Source: Labia minor (taxonomy: Eukaryota > Arthropoda > Insecta > Dermaptera > Spongiphoridae). From it: 64,000 nt of DNA. Shown one piece after another: positions 47,401-59,450 of the stretch. The stretch's first letter is position 1; each line of letters opens with the position of its first letter. Under the pieces are notes generated by a model. The model was not told where the DNA came from and made no database searches. It saw only the letters and a program-made list of their open reading frames with translations. Made by a program: the position numbers and the translations under genes. The stretch lies in NCBI GenBank assembly GCA_963082975.1, contig OY720350.1, forward strand, positions 40,417,851 through 40,481,850. Direction: 5' to 3'.

Positions 47401-50400
47401 TCTGAGTTTCCTGTGTTTTGGCTGTGTTTTGTCTGAGTTTCCTCTGTGTTCCCTCTGTGTTTTAGCTGAGTTTCCTCTGTGTTTTGTTTGTGTTTCCTCT
47501 GTGTTTTGTCTGAGTTTCCTCTGTGTTTTGGCTGTGTTACCTCTGTGTTTTGGCTGAGTTACCTCTTTGTTTTGGCTGTGTTTTGTTTGTGTTTTGGCTG
47601 AGTTTCCTCTGTGTTTTGGCTCAGTTTTGTTTGGGTTTTGTTTGTGTTTCCTCTGTGTTTTGGCTGAGTTTCCTCTGTGTTTTGGCTGAGTTTTGTTTGT
47701 GTTTCCTCTGTGTTTTGGCCGTGTTATGGCTGAGTTTCCTCTGTGTTTTGGCTGAGTGTCCTCTGTGTTTCCTCTGTGTTTTGGCTGAGTTTCCTCTGTG
47801 TTTTGGCTCAGTTTACTCTGTGTTTTGGCTCAGTTTTGTTTGGGTTTTGTTTGTGTTTCCTCTGTGTTTTGGCTGAGTTTCCTCTGTGTTTTGGCTGTGT
47901 TTTGTCTGAGTTTCCTGTGTTTTGTTTGTGTTTCCTCTGTGTTTTGGCTGTTTTTTGTCTGAGTTTTGTTTGTGTTTCCTCTGTGTTTTGGCTGAGTTTA
48001 CTCTCTGTTTTGGCTGTGTTTTGTTTGTGTTTCCTCTGTGTTTCCTCTGTGTTTTCGCTGAGTTTCCTCTGTGTTTTGGCCGTGTTTTGGGTGAGTTTCC
48101 TCTGTGTTTTGGCTGTGTATTGTTTGTGTTTTCTCTGTGTTTTCTCTGTGTTTTGGCTGAGTTACCTCTGTGTTTTGGCTGAGTTTTGTCTGTGTTTTGT
48201 CTGAGTTTCCTATGTGTTTTGGCTGAGTTTCCTCTGTGTTTTGTCTGAGTTTCCTCTGTGTTTCCTCTGTGTTTTGGCTGAGTTTTGTTTGTGTTTCCTC
48301 TGTGTTTTGGCTGAGTTTCCTCTGTGTTTTGGCTCAGTTTTGTTTGGGTTTTGTTTGTGTTTCCTCTGTGTTTTGGCTGAGTTTCCTCTGTGTTTTGGCT
48401 GAGTTTTGTTTGTGTTTGCTCTGTGTTTTGGCCGTGTTTTGGCTGAGTTTCCTCTGTGTTTCCTCTGTGTTTTGGCTGAGTTTCCTCTGTGTTTTGGCTC
48501 AGTTTACTCTGTGTTTTGGCTCAGTTTTGTTTGGGTTTTGTTTGTGTTTCCTCTGTGTTTTGGCTGAGTTTCCTCTGTGTTTTGGCTGTGTTTTGTCTGA
48601 GTTTCCTGTGTTTTGTTTGTGTTTCCTCTGTGTTTTGGCTGTTTTTTGTCTGAGTTTTGTTTGTGTTTCCTCTGTGTTTTGGCTGAGTTTACTCTCTGTT
48701 TTGGCTGTGTTTTGTTTGTGTTTCCTCTGTGTTTCCTCTGTGTTTTGGCCGTGTTTTGGGTGAGTTTCCTCTGTGTTTTGTCTGTGTTTTGTCTGAGTTT
48801 CCTCTGTGTTTTGGCTGTGTTTTGGCTGAGTTTCCTCTGTGTTTTTTCTGTGTTTTCTCTGAGTTTCCTCTGTGTTTTGTCTGAGTTTCCTCTGTGTTTT
48901 GTTTGTGTTTTTTTGTGTTTCCTCTGTGTTTTGGCTGAGTTTTGTTTAAGTTTTGTTTATGTTTCTTCTGTGTTTTGGCTGTGTTTTGTCTAAGTTTCCT
49001 CTGTGTTTCCTCTGTGTTTTAGCTGAGTTTCCTCTGTGTTTTGTTTGTGTTTCCTCTGTGTTTTGTCTGAGTTTACTCTGTGTTTTGGCTGAGTTTTGTT
49101 TATGTTTAGTTTATGTTTCTACTGTGTTTTGTCTGTGTTTTGTCTGAGTTTCTCTGTGTTTTGGCTGTGTTTTGGCTGAGTTTCCTCTGTGTTTTGTTTG
49201 TGTTTACTCTGTGTTTTGGCTGTGTTTTGTCTGAGTTTTTTCTGAGTTTTGTTTGTGTTTTCTCTGTGTTTTGTCTGAGTTTCCTCTGTGTTTTGGCTGT
49301 GTTTTGGCTGAGTTTCCTCTGTGTTTTGTTTGTGTTTCCTCTGTGTTTTGGCTGTGTTTTGTCTGAGTTTTTTCTGAGTTTTGTTTGTGTTTCCTCTGTG
49401 TTTTGTCTGAGTTTCCTCTGTGTTTCCTCTGTGTTTTGTTTGTGTTTCCTCTGTGTTTTGGCTGAGTTTTGTTTGTGTTTCCTCTGTGTTTTGGCTGTGT
49501 TTCCTCTGTGTTTTGGCTCAGTTTTGTTTGGGTTTTGTTTGTGTTTCCTCTGTGTTTTGGCTGAGTTTCCTCTGTGTTTTGGCTGAGTTTTGTTTGTGTT
49601 TGCTCTGTGTTTTGGCCGTGTTTTGGCTGAGTTTCCTCTGTGTTTCCTCTGTGTTTTGGCTGAGTTTCCTCTGTGTTTTGGCTCAGTTTACTCTGTGTTT
49701 TGGCTCAGTTTTGTTTGGGTTTTGTTTGTGTTTCCTCTGGGTTTTGGCTGAGTTTCCTCTGTGTTTTGGCTGTGTTTTGTCTGAGTTTCCTGTGTTTTGT
49801 TTGTGTTTCCTCTGTGTTTTGGCTGTTTTTTGTCTGAGTTTTGTTTGTGTTTCCTCTGTGTTTTGGCTGAGTTTACTCTCTGTTTTGGCTGTGTTTTGTT
49901 TGTGTTTCCTCTGTGTTTTGGCTGAGTTTTGTTTGTGTTTCTTCTGTGTTTTGTCTGTGTTTTGTCTGAGTTTCCTCTGTGTTTTGGCTGTGTTTTGGCT
50001 GAGTTTCCTCTTTGTTTTTTCTGAGTTTTGTTTGTGTTTTCTCTGTGTTTTGGCTGAGTTTACTCTGTGTTTTGGCTGTGTTTTGTTTGTGTTTCCTCTG
50101 TGTTTTGTCTGAGTTTCCTCTGTGTTTCCTCTGTGTTTTGTTTGTGTTTCCTCTGTGTTTCCTCTGTGTTTTGTTTGTGTTTCCTCTGTGTTTCCTCTGT
50201 GTTTTGGCTGAGTTTTGTTTGTGTTTCCCTTGTGTTTTGGCTGAGTTTCCTCTGTGTTTTGGCTCAGTTTTGTTTGGGTTTTGTTTGTGTTTCCTCTGTG
50301 TTTTGGCTGAGTTTTGTTTGTGTTTCCTCTGTGTTTTGGCCGTGTTTTGGCTGTGTTTTGTCTGAGTTTCCTCTGTGTTTTGTCTGAGTTTCCTCTGTGT

Positions 50401-50815
50401 TTTGGCTGTGTTTTGTTTGTGTTTCCTCTGTGTTTCCTCTGTGTTTTCGCTGAGTTTCCTCTGTGTTTTGGCCGTGTTTTGGGTGAGTTTCCTCTGTGTT
50501 TTGGCTGTGTTTTGTTTGTGTTTCCTCTGTGTTTTAGCTGAGTTTCCTCTGTGTTTTGTTTGTGTTTCCTCTGTGTTTTGTCTGAGTTTCCTCTGTGTTT
50601 TGGCTGTGTTTTGGCTGAGTTTCCTCTGTGTTTTGTTTGTGTTTCCTCTGTGTTTTGGCTGTGTTTTGTCTGAGTTTTTTCTGAGTTTTGTTTGTGTTTT
50701 CTCTGTGTTTTGGCTGAGTTACCTCTGTGTTTTGGCTGAGTTTTGTTTGTGTTTCCTCTGTGTTTTGGCTGTGTTTTATTTGTGTTTCCTCTGTGTTTTG
50801 TCTGAGTTTCCTCAG
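41458..50815 (+). repeat. 9.36-kb minisatellite of an 11-bp unit
   Basis: Nearly the whole block divides into 11-mers of consensus GTTTYSKYTGW, about 850 units. Four forms dominate: GTTTCCTCTGT, GTTTTGGCTGA (or final T), GTTTTGTCTGA and GTTTTGTTTGT. A few 9- and 10-base units shift the register. The plus strand has very little A. Because 11 is not a multiple of three, every frame of both strands is read through in turn, creating long but meaningless open frames. Long stretches recur, for example about 41825-42750 again at +4352. Orientation is constant throughout. Confidence 0.97.
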
Positions 50816-51614
50816 AAAAAAAATTAATTCTGGTACTTTCAGCAATTCAATTTTCGATGTTGAGATTTTGATGTTTTTGATGTTATAAATAATATTTATT
50901 AAATTATAATTTAATTAATTTAATTTAATTTAAATTAATAAATATTATTTAATCAAATTCAAATTTGCGAGATAGTCGAGTGGATTGTGGAGTGTTTGGC
51001 TCTTTGTTGATGGCACCACGTCACGTGTTGGCGCGTGAGATTTCCAGTGTAAAAAAATTAATTCTGGTACTTTCAGCGATTCTATCAGGCTGAAATTCTA
51101 TATATAGCAGTTTTATACAATTATTAATCATGTGAAAAATTTTCAAACATATATCTTTATTTTTACGGTCACACACACACACACAAACATATTTAAAAAT
51201 TAATTTATTAAAATATATATTATATAATATATTATATATAGTATATAATTTAATATATATATATATATATATTCTGAAATTAATTTTAAATTATATAAAT
51301 ATATTAGAAATTAATTTAATATAATTTAACACATAATAATATATTAAAATAAAAAAAATTTATTTTATATATACATAATTTAGTAATACTGATTATTAAT
51401 GTAAATATAAATAATAATATTTAATATGGCAAATATGTAAAATTTCGTAAAGAATGTATCAGAAGTTTAGTGTCTAACATTCTGGCGTATTGCGCATGCG
51501 TATATCGGTCGGTCGGTCGGGTCGGTGTCGTTTTGGAATCTCACGCGAAATCTATATTTTTTCCCCATCCCGCAAAAGTGCTCAACGCCGCTAAAGAAGT
51601 TTTCACTTCAAAAA
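50816..51614 (+). repeat. Long direct repeat, right copy
   Basis: Begins immediately after the last minisatellite unit and repeats 39865-40675 (offset 10953 at the start, 10943 at the end). It stops exactly where a family C element starts. Confidence 0.9.
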
Positions 51615-52214
51615 TCGGGAGTGTCCTCCCCTAGACTTTCCCGCATATAAATAGGTAATTAGGTTATTATTATTATGTTTTAACAACAATAAAAATAAAC
51701 AAACTAATTAATTTAAATTATAAAGTAAAATGGTTTAACACTATTAAATATATTTATAATTTACACCTAACGCTACTTGTTTAGGTAAAATGTCACTTCC
51801 GGTAGTCAGATCATGATGAAATTTGGTCTCTGAATTTTTTCCATATTTTTAAATCTATATACAAAATATGAAGCAAATATCTCGAAGCAACCTGGTATTT
51901 TACTTGAAAGGTAAATGCAACCAGTGTAGGTAAAGTACCACTTCCGGTTAACCGATTTTGACGAAATTTTGATAGAAATCTACAAACTGTGAATAATATC
52001 GGTGTACCAAATTTCGAAGTCCTAGCTTGATTAGTTTCTGAGTAAATTTGCTCACAAACATTACATACATCCATACATACACACACACAGACATAATTCG
52101 AAAAATGGTATTTTCCGACTCAGGGAGGTCTAAAACGTCAAGATCTATCGAAATCTCGAAGTCGAAATTTTTGACGATTCCAATACTTCCCTTATACGAA
52201 GTATGCGGGAAAGT
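51615..52214 (-). mobile_element. Family C element, copy 2
   Basis: 600 bp without nested insertions. On the minus strand it starts TACTTTCCCGCATA, and the far end has TATGCGGGAAAGT and the GGGAG/CTCCC hairpin; the last bases (GCTTA) are altered. The microsatellite is at about 52060-52090. Confidence 0.8.
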
Positions 52215-52218
52215 AAAA

Positions 52219-52220
52219 AA

Positions 52221-52254
<34 letters not shown>

Positions 52255-52725
52255 AGACAAGATTACGCAAAAACGGTTTGAGCTAGAATTATGAAATTTG
52301 GAATACTGGCATTATTCAAAATTCGTAGTTTTCTATCAACTTTTGAGAAATGTAGCTCAACTGGAAGAGGGTCATTACCTACAACGTTTTCATTTTTTTC
52401 GTCTAAACGGACTGTAAAAATAAAGATATATGTTTGATAGTATTTCGCATGATTAAATATTGTATAAAACTGCTATATATAGAATTTCAGCTTGATTGAA
52501 TCGCTGAAAGTACCAGAATTAAGTTTTTAACACATTGACTAGCAATCACGCGCCAGCACGAGAAAGGGTGCCATCAACAAAGAGACAAACATGCGCTGGT
52601 TTAATAAATATTATTTATTAATTTTAATTTATAATTTATAATTAATTTAATTTAAATATAATATATGTATAATATATCTAATCCAATTCAAATTGCGAGA
52701 TAGTCAGTGGAGACACTCCAGCTTA
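52219..52725 (+). mobile_element. Family B element, forward copy abutting family C
   Basis: It lacks the 5' terminus and begins in the GT microsatellite (52222-52250). It ends with GCGAGATAGT, hairpin TGGAG-ACA-CTCCA and terminal GCTTA, then a T-run. Confidence 0.8.
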
Positions 52726-53031
52726 TTTTATTTTATGAATAAAGTTGAATTAGAATTGCAATTTCTATAATTTTATTGTGCGTCTATTTACTTCATTATT
52801 TAATTTAATTTTAATAAACAAGAAAAAAAAAACAAAAAAATCTACAAAATCTTTAACTTATCACCATGCTATAAAATAATAGGGTCTATCATATTGATGG
52901 CCCTCTAGACGGGGAGGGGTGTTATATAATTCATTTTTTTGTTCGTGGTCCACTATTTATTATATCAAGTAACTTCCCAATCTTGATCAGGTATGTAGAG
53001 TGAAATTCATACCAGACCACAGGAAGAAATA
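52726..53031. other. Unassigned AT-rich DNA
   Basis: No gene or repeat end recognised. Confidence 0.5.
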
Positions 53032-53674
53032 TAAGTTGACCTGTGGCCAGGTCCGAACCGACCGACGGTTTGAAATAAATTAATTTCCAGCTACAGAAAC
53101 AATTTCAAATAATTTTAATATATCTATTAATGTAATAAAAAACAGATATGGATATAACATAAATATTTTTAATTTTATTTTATTTTAATATATAGCTGAA
53201 GTAGCAGGCGTTGCCGGCGTTACCCGAGGCTGTGACGTCATGAAGGGCTGGGTGACGTCATATAATTTTAAATTAAGAAAAACATAATGAAGATGATTTT
53301 TCCCGAGGATAAAACCAATACATTCGTGGTGATATGTAAAAAAATCTCCTTATGTGAAATTTGGTGCGAAAATAACCCTTCCCTTCTTATCGTCGATCGC
53401 TAATACTACCACTTCCGGTTTTCGGATTTGCACCAAAAGTTGATCAATTCATCCCACTGATGCATTAAGTAAATATACCAAATTTCATCAAAATCCGTTG
53501 AGCCGTTCAGGCTGTACACATCTATACGGACGGACGGACAGACGGACGGACAGACATCATGCTAAAAATACTTTTTTCTGTTAAGAAAATGCATGATTCG
53601 TGGAGATATGTAAAAATCTCCACATGTGAAATTTGGTGTGAAAACAATACCTCCCTTACTATCGTCGGTCGGTA
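53032..53674 (-). mobile_element. Family A element, copy 5, full length
   Basis: 643 bp. On the minus strand it begins TACCGACCGACG and ends with CGTCGGTCGGT, hairpin GACCTG-GCCA-CAGGTC and AACTTA. Both TGACGTCA palindromes and a GTCY microsatellite (about 53525-53555) are present. Confidence 0.88.
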
Positions 53675-54625
53675 ATAATCCCTTGTCAAATCAGCGAATG
53701 AATAGGAGTCTAACCATTGTCGATCAGATAAACTACTCACCAGAGTGGCGTTTATACAAATTTTTATAAACAAAAATATTTAATTAAAAAAAAAAAAAAT
53801 TTAAAAACATCTACCTATATTTTTAATATGGTCCTTAAAAAAATATTCCTATTAAATAGAGAATAGATGAGGTCTTGTTGCTATATTAAAATTTATATAA
53901 CTAAATTAATTCAAGCCTGTATGTAACATTTAAAACAAACGTTATAAATTCATTTTTATTTTAAATTATATCAATTGAGCTGATTAAGGAAGTTTCAGAT
54001 TTTCTTAACTTGAATGAATCCTATCTTCATCTTAATAATAATAATAATAATAATTATAATAATAAATTTTCATTAAAATCATTTAAAAAAACAAATGAAA
54101 TCATTACTCGTTGTAAGATCTACCAGAGAATTTGTTTACCAAAATTTTAATCCGTTTTAAGCTGATTGATAGTACGAAGATAATATTTACCTAGCATCTG
54201 ATATCATGAGATAAAAAACACCTGTCGATAGTGTGACTTATTAAATAGGATTGGCATTTGAGGTGACGTATCGCTTTGAATAGTGTGCGGCATATTTATA
54301 TTGGGTAATGGGTAATCGTTGACAGACCTAACAAGGCAAACGATAGCACAGGAAATACTCAAGAGGAAGTCGGCGCCACGCTTCATACTCTAGAATATAT
54401 AATACCTACATTAGATTATACTACAAATATCTAAATTATAAATATTAGTTAGAATCAAATGATGAATGAATACAAAACCAAGGACAATTTACAATTTTAA
54501 TATGTATTTCTAAATTAAAAAATATCCAGTTATGGAGTAAATTAATTATGTTAAATATAAATTCATAGATATATGATATTAATAAAATTGATTGATTTAT
54601 TTATTAAAAAAAAATTGAATCAAAA
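53675..54625. other. Unassigned intergenic DNA
   Basis: A GC-richer patch at 54220-54390 has no recognisable coding content. There is an AAT repeat near 54036-54065. Confidence 0.45.
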
Positions 54626-55211
54626 TAAGCTGGAGTGTCTCCACTCGACTATCTCGCAATTTGAATTAGATTAAATAACATAATATATTATATTTAAATT
54701 AAATTTAATTAATTATAAATTATAAATAATAAATATTAAACCAGCGCATGTTTGGTTTTTTGTTGATGGCACCACGTCTCGTGCTGGCGCGTGAGATTTG
54801 CAGTGTTAAAAAATTAATTCTGGTAATTTCAGCGAATCAATCAAGCTGCAATTCTATATATAGCAGTTTTATACAATTTTTAATCATGTGAAAAATTATC
54901 AAACATATATCTTTATTTTTACGGTCACTTTAGAGGAAAAAAAATCAAAACGTTGTAAGGAATGACCCTCTTCCAGTTGAGCTACATTTCTCAAAAGTTG
55001 ATAGAAAACTACGAATTTTGAATAAATTTCATCATTCTAGCTCAAACCGTTTTTGCGTAATCTTGGTTACATACATACACACGTACACACACACAGACAT
55101 TTTTCTCCACCTTAGTGAAAATGATTCAGGAACCTTTAAAACGTATAAAATCATCAAAATCTCAACATTGAAAATTTTCGTGATCGCAATACTATCTCTT
55201 TCGAGATAGTA
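54626..55211 (-). mobile_element. Family B element, copy with both ends
   Basis: 586 bp. On the minus strand it runs from TACTATCTCG to the TGGAG/CTCCA hairpin and GCTTA, between T-runs (AATTTT before, TTTTGATTC after). The 5' inverted arm has small changes. Confidence 0.85.
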
Positions 55212-55846
55212 AAAATTGAAAAATTGAATAAATTTTTTTAAAAAATGGTAAATAAAGTAAAAATAGTAAAGTTAATTATTTATTTCTTATATATATATAT
55301 ATATATATATTTGATGGGAAATTTTCAATTTCTAATTTCTAATTTAAATGATTCAAGGTTTTTCCAAAAAAAAAAAAAAAAAATGTTGAGAGAAGGGATC
55401 AGGAAGTTGAGGGGATCTGTTTTTTTTTTTTTTTTTTTTTGGTTATCATGAAGAATGATACCGTCTTCACTTTTCCTCTGTGGGAACCTTGAATCGCCGG
55501 CGCCACCAATCTTTCATACTTTTTGATAAATATACTTGAAAATTATCAAAAAGAAAAAAAAGATGATGTAAATATTACATCTATTTTATATATGTATACT
55601 AAAATACTTTATAAAACTCATTATATATATTTATTCTTTTTCTCTTAAAGAGTAGTATAAAATACCTAATGGTTGGTATTTAATACAAAATAAAGGTTAA
55701 AATTACTTTTTTTTATCTTAACAATATAAGCTAAAAGTAAATAAATTGAATGCCACATTAACATAAATAAATACTTTTAAGTACATATATATATATCTAA
55801 TTTTATTATATTATGTATGTATCTGATGTCTTTCTGATATTGAAAA
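55212..55846. other. Unassigned DNA with homopolymer runs
   Basis: TA microsatellite at 55291-55311, an A-run at 55367-55383 and a T-run at about 55420-55440. The T-run is followed by an 85-bp GC-richer segment, which may be a retroposed sequence whose poly-A tail reads on the minus strand. Confidence 0.4.
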
Positions 55847-55848
55847 TA

Positions 55849-56341
55849 AAGGGTGTTTTTTTTCCGAGGTATAGAACTTTAAGTTGGCATTATACTGTTC
55901 AAGTTGATGACCCATTTAACAGCTGTCAAGTGATTTATTCTCAGTTTGGTTTGGCAATTCATCATGAATAGACTCACGCCTGAACAACGCTTGCAAATAG
56001 TGCAATTTTATTTCGAAAATAATGGTTCTGTGCGGAATACGTATCGTGCACTACGTCCATTTTATAGTGGACAAAATCGTCCATCAGAGCAGTTAATTCG
56101 ATTAACCACGTTTACTCTTATCGATAACTCGCATCCCCAGAGACGCCGTACGGTGCGTACAGAAGAAGCTATTGCTACTGTAGAGCGTAGCATTGAGGAA
56201 GACCCGAATAGTCAATGGTGATCGGTATAGAACCATGATAACTAACTTTTTCATTCCTGAATTGAACAACCATGATGTCGAATAAATCTATCGTTGTTTT
56301 ATTGCAATTTAAAATTCTATACCTCTAAAAGAAACACCCTT
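55849..56341 (+). mobile_element. Internally deleted IS630/Tc1/mariner-type element
   Basis: 493 bp flanked by TA (55847-55848, 56342-56343). Inverted ends start AAGGGTGTTT and include GAGGTATAGAA on both sides. It holds only the beginning of a transposase and a short middle piece, and is therefore non-autonomous. Confidence 0.88.
55964..56221 (+). pseudogene. IS630-type transposase N-terminal remnant
   Basis: The 85-residue frame starts MNRLTPEQRLQIVQFYFENN, a helix-turn-helix start typical of this transposase group, with a Pro/Arg-rich link and EEAIATVERSIEEDPN. After a deletion and in another frame the DNA reads DRYRTMITNFFIPELNNHDV (56219-56279), which in complete relatives precedes the catalytic motif around FQQDGA. 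Catalytic residues are lost. Confidence 0.8.
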
Positions 56342-56343
56342 TA

Positions 56344-57167
56344 GTACAAACGATTAAATGAAATTCATGAATTAAGAGAAGAATCTCGATCTGTATACGT
56401 CTCTATAACAGAAAAAAAACATTTGAATTGTTTCTGATATGAGGTAAGTATCGGAGAAATTGAAAATAAGTTTTACAAAAAGAAATTGATTGATTATCTA
56501 TTTGCTATCTAGACATTTATGTAGATATTTATGTGATAAGAAAAATAGGAGAATGGAGGATCTATTCACAATTATTGGACAAAACCGCAATATTCTTAGA
56601 ACAATATTCTCAAATCACAAAGAATAAAAAGTATATGATGTATATATTGTATTTTTACAGATAGAAAAGTCTCTTATTATTTTATACGCAATTATTCATG
56701 TTTCTATAATTAAAATCGTTTTATAGAATTATAAATTCTATTTTTTCTTCTTTAATGATATAATGATCGTACTTTTTAAATGTAAGTTTTCATCCAAATA
56801 GAAATATTAGGCATACAAAAGAATGGAAAGAATCTATACATAAAGAAACAAACCGATAACAATCTGGTCTCATTATGGGTAGAATTTTATATTATAATAG
56901 GAGATTACATTTAGTGGAGAGACTATAAAAAGGTAATACAGTTAATAGCATTCAGATAGAGGAAATACTTTCTTAGGAGATAATAAAATATATCGTAAAA
57001 AACAATAGAAAGGAAACTCTGTGTGGAAGATAATCAAAACAATGATATTCTGGGCAGAAAATTTATTTTACTCTTGATTGAGAAATTATAAACTCTTCCA
57101 AATTAAATATGGATAAATTGATAAATACAATTCAATTACATGATAAAAAAAAATAAAAAATAATAAA
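56344..57167. other. Unassigned AT-rich DNA
   Basis: No gene or element recognised. Confidence 0.5.
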
Positions 57168-57802
57168 TAAGTTGACCTGTGGCCAGGTCCGAACCGACCG
57201 ACGGTTTGAAGTAAATTAATTTCCAGCTACAGAAACAATTTCAAATAATTTTAATATATCTATTAATGTAATAAAAAACAGATATGGATATAACATAAAT
57301 ATTTTTAATTTTATTTTATTTATAATATATATGCAAGACCACGCTGTGACGTCATGAATGGCTGGATGACGTCATATAATTTTAAATCAAGAAAAAACTA
57401 ATAAATATAATTTTTCTCGAGGATAAAACCAATACAAAGTGCATGATTCGTGGTGATATATAAAAAAATCTCCTCATGTGAAATTTGGGGTGAAAATAAC
57501 CCTTCCCTTCCTATCGTCGATCGCTAATACTACCACTTCCGGTTTCCGGATTTGCACCAAAAGTTGATCAATTCATCCCACTGATGCATTAAGTAAATAT
57601 ACCAAATTTCATCAAAATCGGTTGAGTCGTTCAGGCTGTACACATCTATACGGACGGACAGACGGACGGACGGACGGACAGACATCATGCTAAAAATACT
57701 TTTTTCTGTTAAGAAAATGCATGATTCGTGGAGATATGTAAAAATCTCCACATGTGAAATTTGGTGTGAAAACAATACCTCCCTTACTATCGTCGGTCGG
57801 TA
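57168..57802 (-). mobile_element. Family A element, copy 6, full length
   Basis: 635 bp with the full set of family A features, including both TGACGTCA palindromes (about 57352-57380) and the terminal hairpin. Flanked by T-runs on the element strand. Confidence 0.88.
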
Positions 57803-58759
57803 AAAATGCAAAATATATTTTAAAAAATAAATGTTGCATCTTTTTATAATGAGTCACATCTCTAATTTTTCTTGTCAATTAATTTTTTTTTTTTTTTTTG
57901 ATCTGTCAATTATTTAATCGCAGATATGAATGAATCTCTTGGTTAAAGTTATATTTGAGTGTAAGTATCTTACAGTGAGGGGCGTTAATGTAATGAATGG
58001 CTAATGATCCAATCATTCGCTGACATAATCGTATATTTAAAAAATGTACATACATATATCTCTACTATAATATGATTCGATGTAATGAATGTCATGAAGT
58101 AATAGTTGATTTTATTTCCATTTCAAGACAAAATTACGTAAAATTTATCAAGTATTATTTAAAGGTATATAAAAATCAGATTTCTAGAACATACACTATT
58201 GCGAATAGGCCCAAGGTCTAGGTACACATACATACTTTGCGATAAAGCAAACCTTTTTTAATCACTCAACAAGACAAATATTCCCTTTCTTGATAAAAAA
58301 ATACAACAACATATATATATATATATATTTTATAAAGATAAAATTTATTATTAAAACGTACACTTCCAATTGGCTTTAATATTGATTTATAAATTCTGTA
58401 ACTATTTTAATTATAATTTTCTTTTTAATTAAGCATTTCCATTCAAGTCAAGTTACTTGTGAAATGGAAGAGAATAATTAATTAATTTTAACATCTATTT
58501 AAATTCATCATATTTTAAATTTATTTATTTTAAAATATAATAATATTTATTGAAATATATTTTCTTTTTCATTTTTTTTTTCTCTTTTTCGAAAATTTTT
58601 TTTATAAAATATATAATAATCATATTTAGAATGTCTAATACGATAGGATTTTTTTTTAAAATTTAATAAATAATTAGACCAGGGTGATACATTATATTCC
58701 TGAACTTGAGACAAGGGACCTAATATTGCCCTAATCAATTAGATTTAAGAATTAATAAT
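57803..58759. other. Unassigned AT-rich DNA
   Basis: TA microsatellite near 58311-58327. No gene recognised. Confidence 0.5.
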
Positions 58760-58761
58760 TA

Positions 58762-59173
58762 CGAGGTTAGGTCAATAAGTCTGCGACTTTTTGAATTTAC
58801 TGTCTCTTAAATAAAATGGTAACACTGCTCCTGCCAGCTATCAGATTTGACTCCAACGATGAAATCATCTCACAAACAAATCTATTTTGATGTCCCCGAC
58901 AAATCTTATTTTTTAGAAAGGATAAAAAAAAATTAGAGAAACGTCGGACAAAGTGAATAGAGCTCAAAGAAGACAACGATGAAATCATCTCACAAACAAA
59001 TCTATTTTGATGTCCCCGACAAATCTTATTTTTTAGAAAGGATAAAAAAAAATTAGAGAAACGTCGGACAAAGTGAATAGAGCTCAAAGAAGACAACGTT
59101 GAAAAATAAAATAATTTTTTATCAAAAAATCTGTGTTTCATTCAAAAAGTTACGGACTTATTGACCTGCCCTC
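58762..59173 (+). mobile_element. Mariner relic with an internal tandem duplication
   Basis: Imperfect inverted ends share AGGTCAATAAGTC and ACTTTTTGAAT. The plus strand just inside the right end reads IELKEDNVEK then stop (59072-59107), the usual C-terminus of one mariner branch, with TGA where the codon before it normally encodes a residue. The region 58861-58980 is repeated as 58981-59100 with one difference. Nearly all of the transposase is missing. Confidence 0.8.
58861..59100 (+). repeat. 120-bp direct tandem duplication inside the mariner relic
   Basis: Two adjacent 120-bp copies (58861-58980, 58981-59100) differ by a single base at the penultimate position, so the duplication is recent. 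Confidence 0.97.
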
Positions 59174-59184
59174 AAATAAATGCT

Positions 59185-59439
59185 TCTTCTTCTTAAGGTG
59201 CCGTCTCCCTTTCGGAGTTTGGATATGGCTATTCATGATGATTTTTCTTGGGAATGTTAATGCGGTGGTTTGCGGCTGCCTTCCGCATGTATAGAACCAG
59301 AAACTGACAGTTCCTGGAGCCGGAGGCAGCTGATGTTAAATTGAATTTTATTAGAAAAATTTGTTCTTCGTTGGAATCGAACGCCGACTTCTTGTGTAGA
59401 AAATTGCTACGCTACACTCTCGGCTAGCTGCCTTCTATA
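59185..59439 (-). mobile_element. tRNA-derived SINE with target-site duplications
   Basis: On the minus strand the head carries A-box-like TAGCCGAGAGTG (about 59416-59426) and B box CGTTCGATTCC (59373-59383). A GC-richer body follows, with an AAG-repeat tail at 59185-59193. The 11-base duplication AAATAAATGCT lies at 59174-59184 and 59440-59450. Head, body, short repeat tail and duplication are those of a LINE-mobilised SINE. Confidence 0.9.
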
Positions 59440-59450
59440 AAATAAATGCT

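Noticed and set aside
41458-50815. CRISPR-like or coding-repeat array
   Set aside because: There are no spacers; units are contiguous 11-mers in animal DNA.
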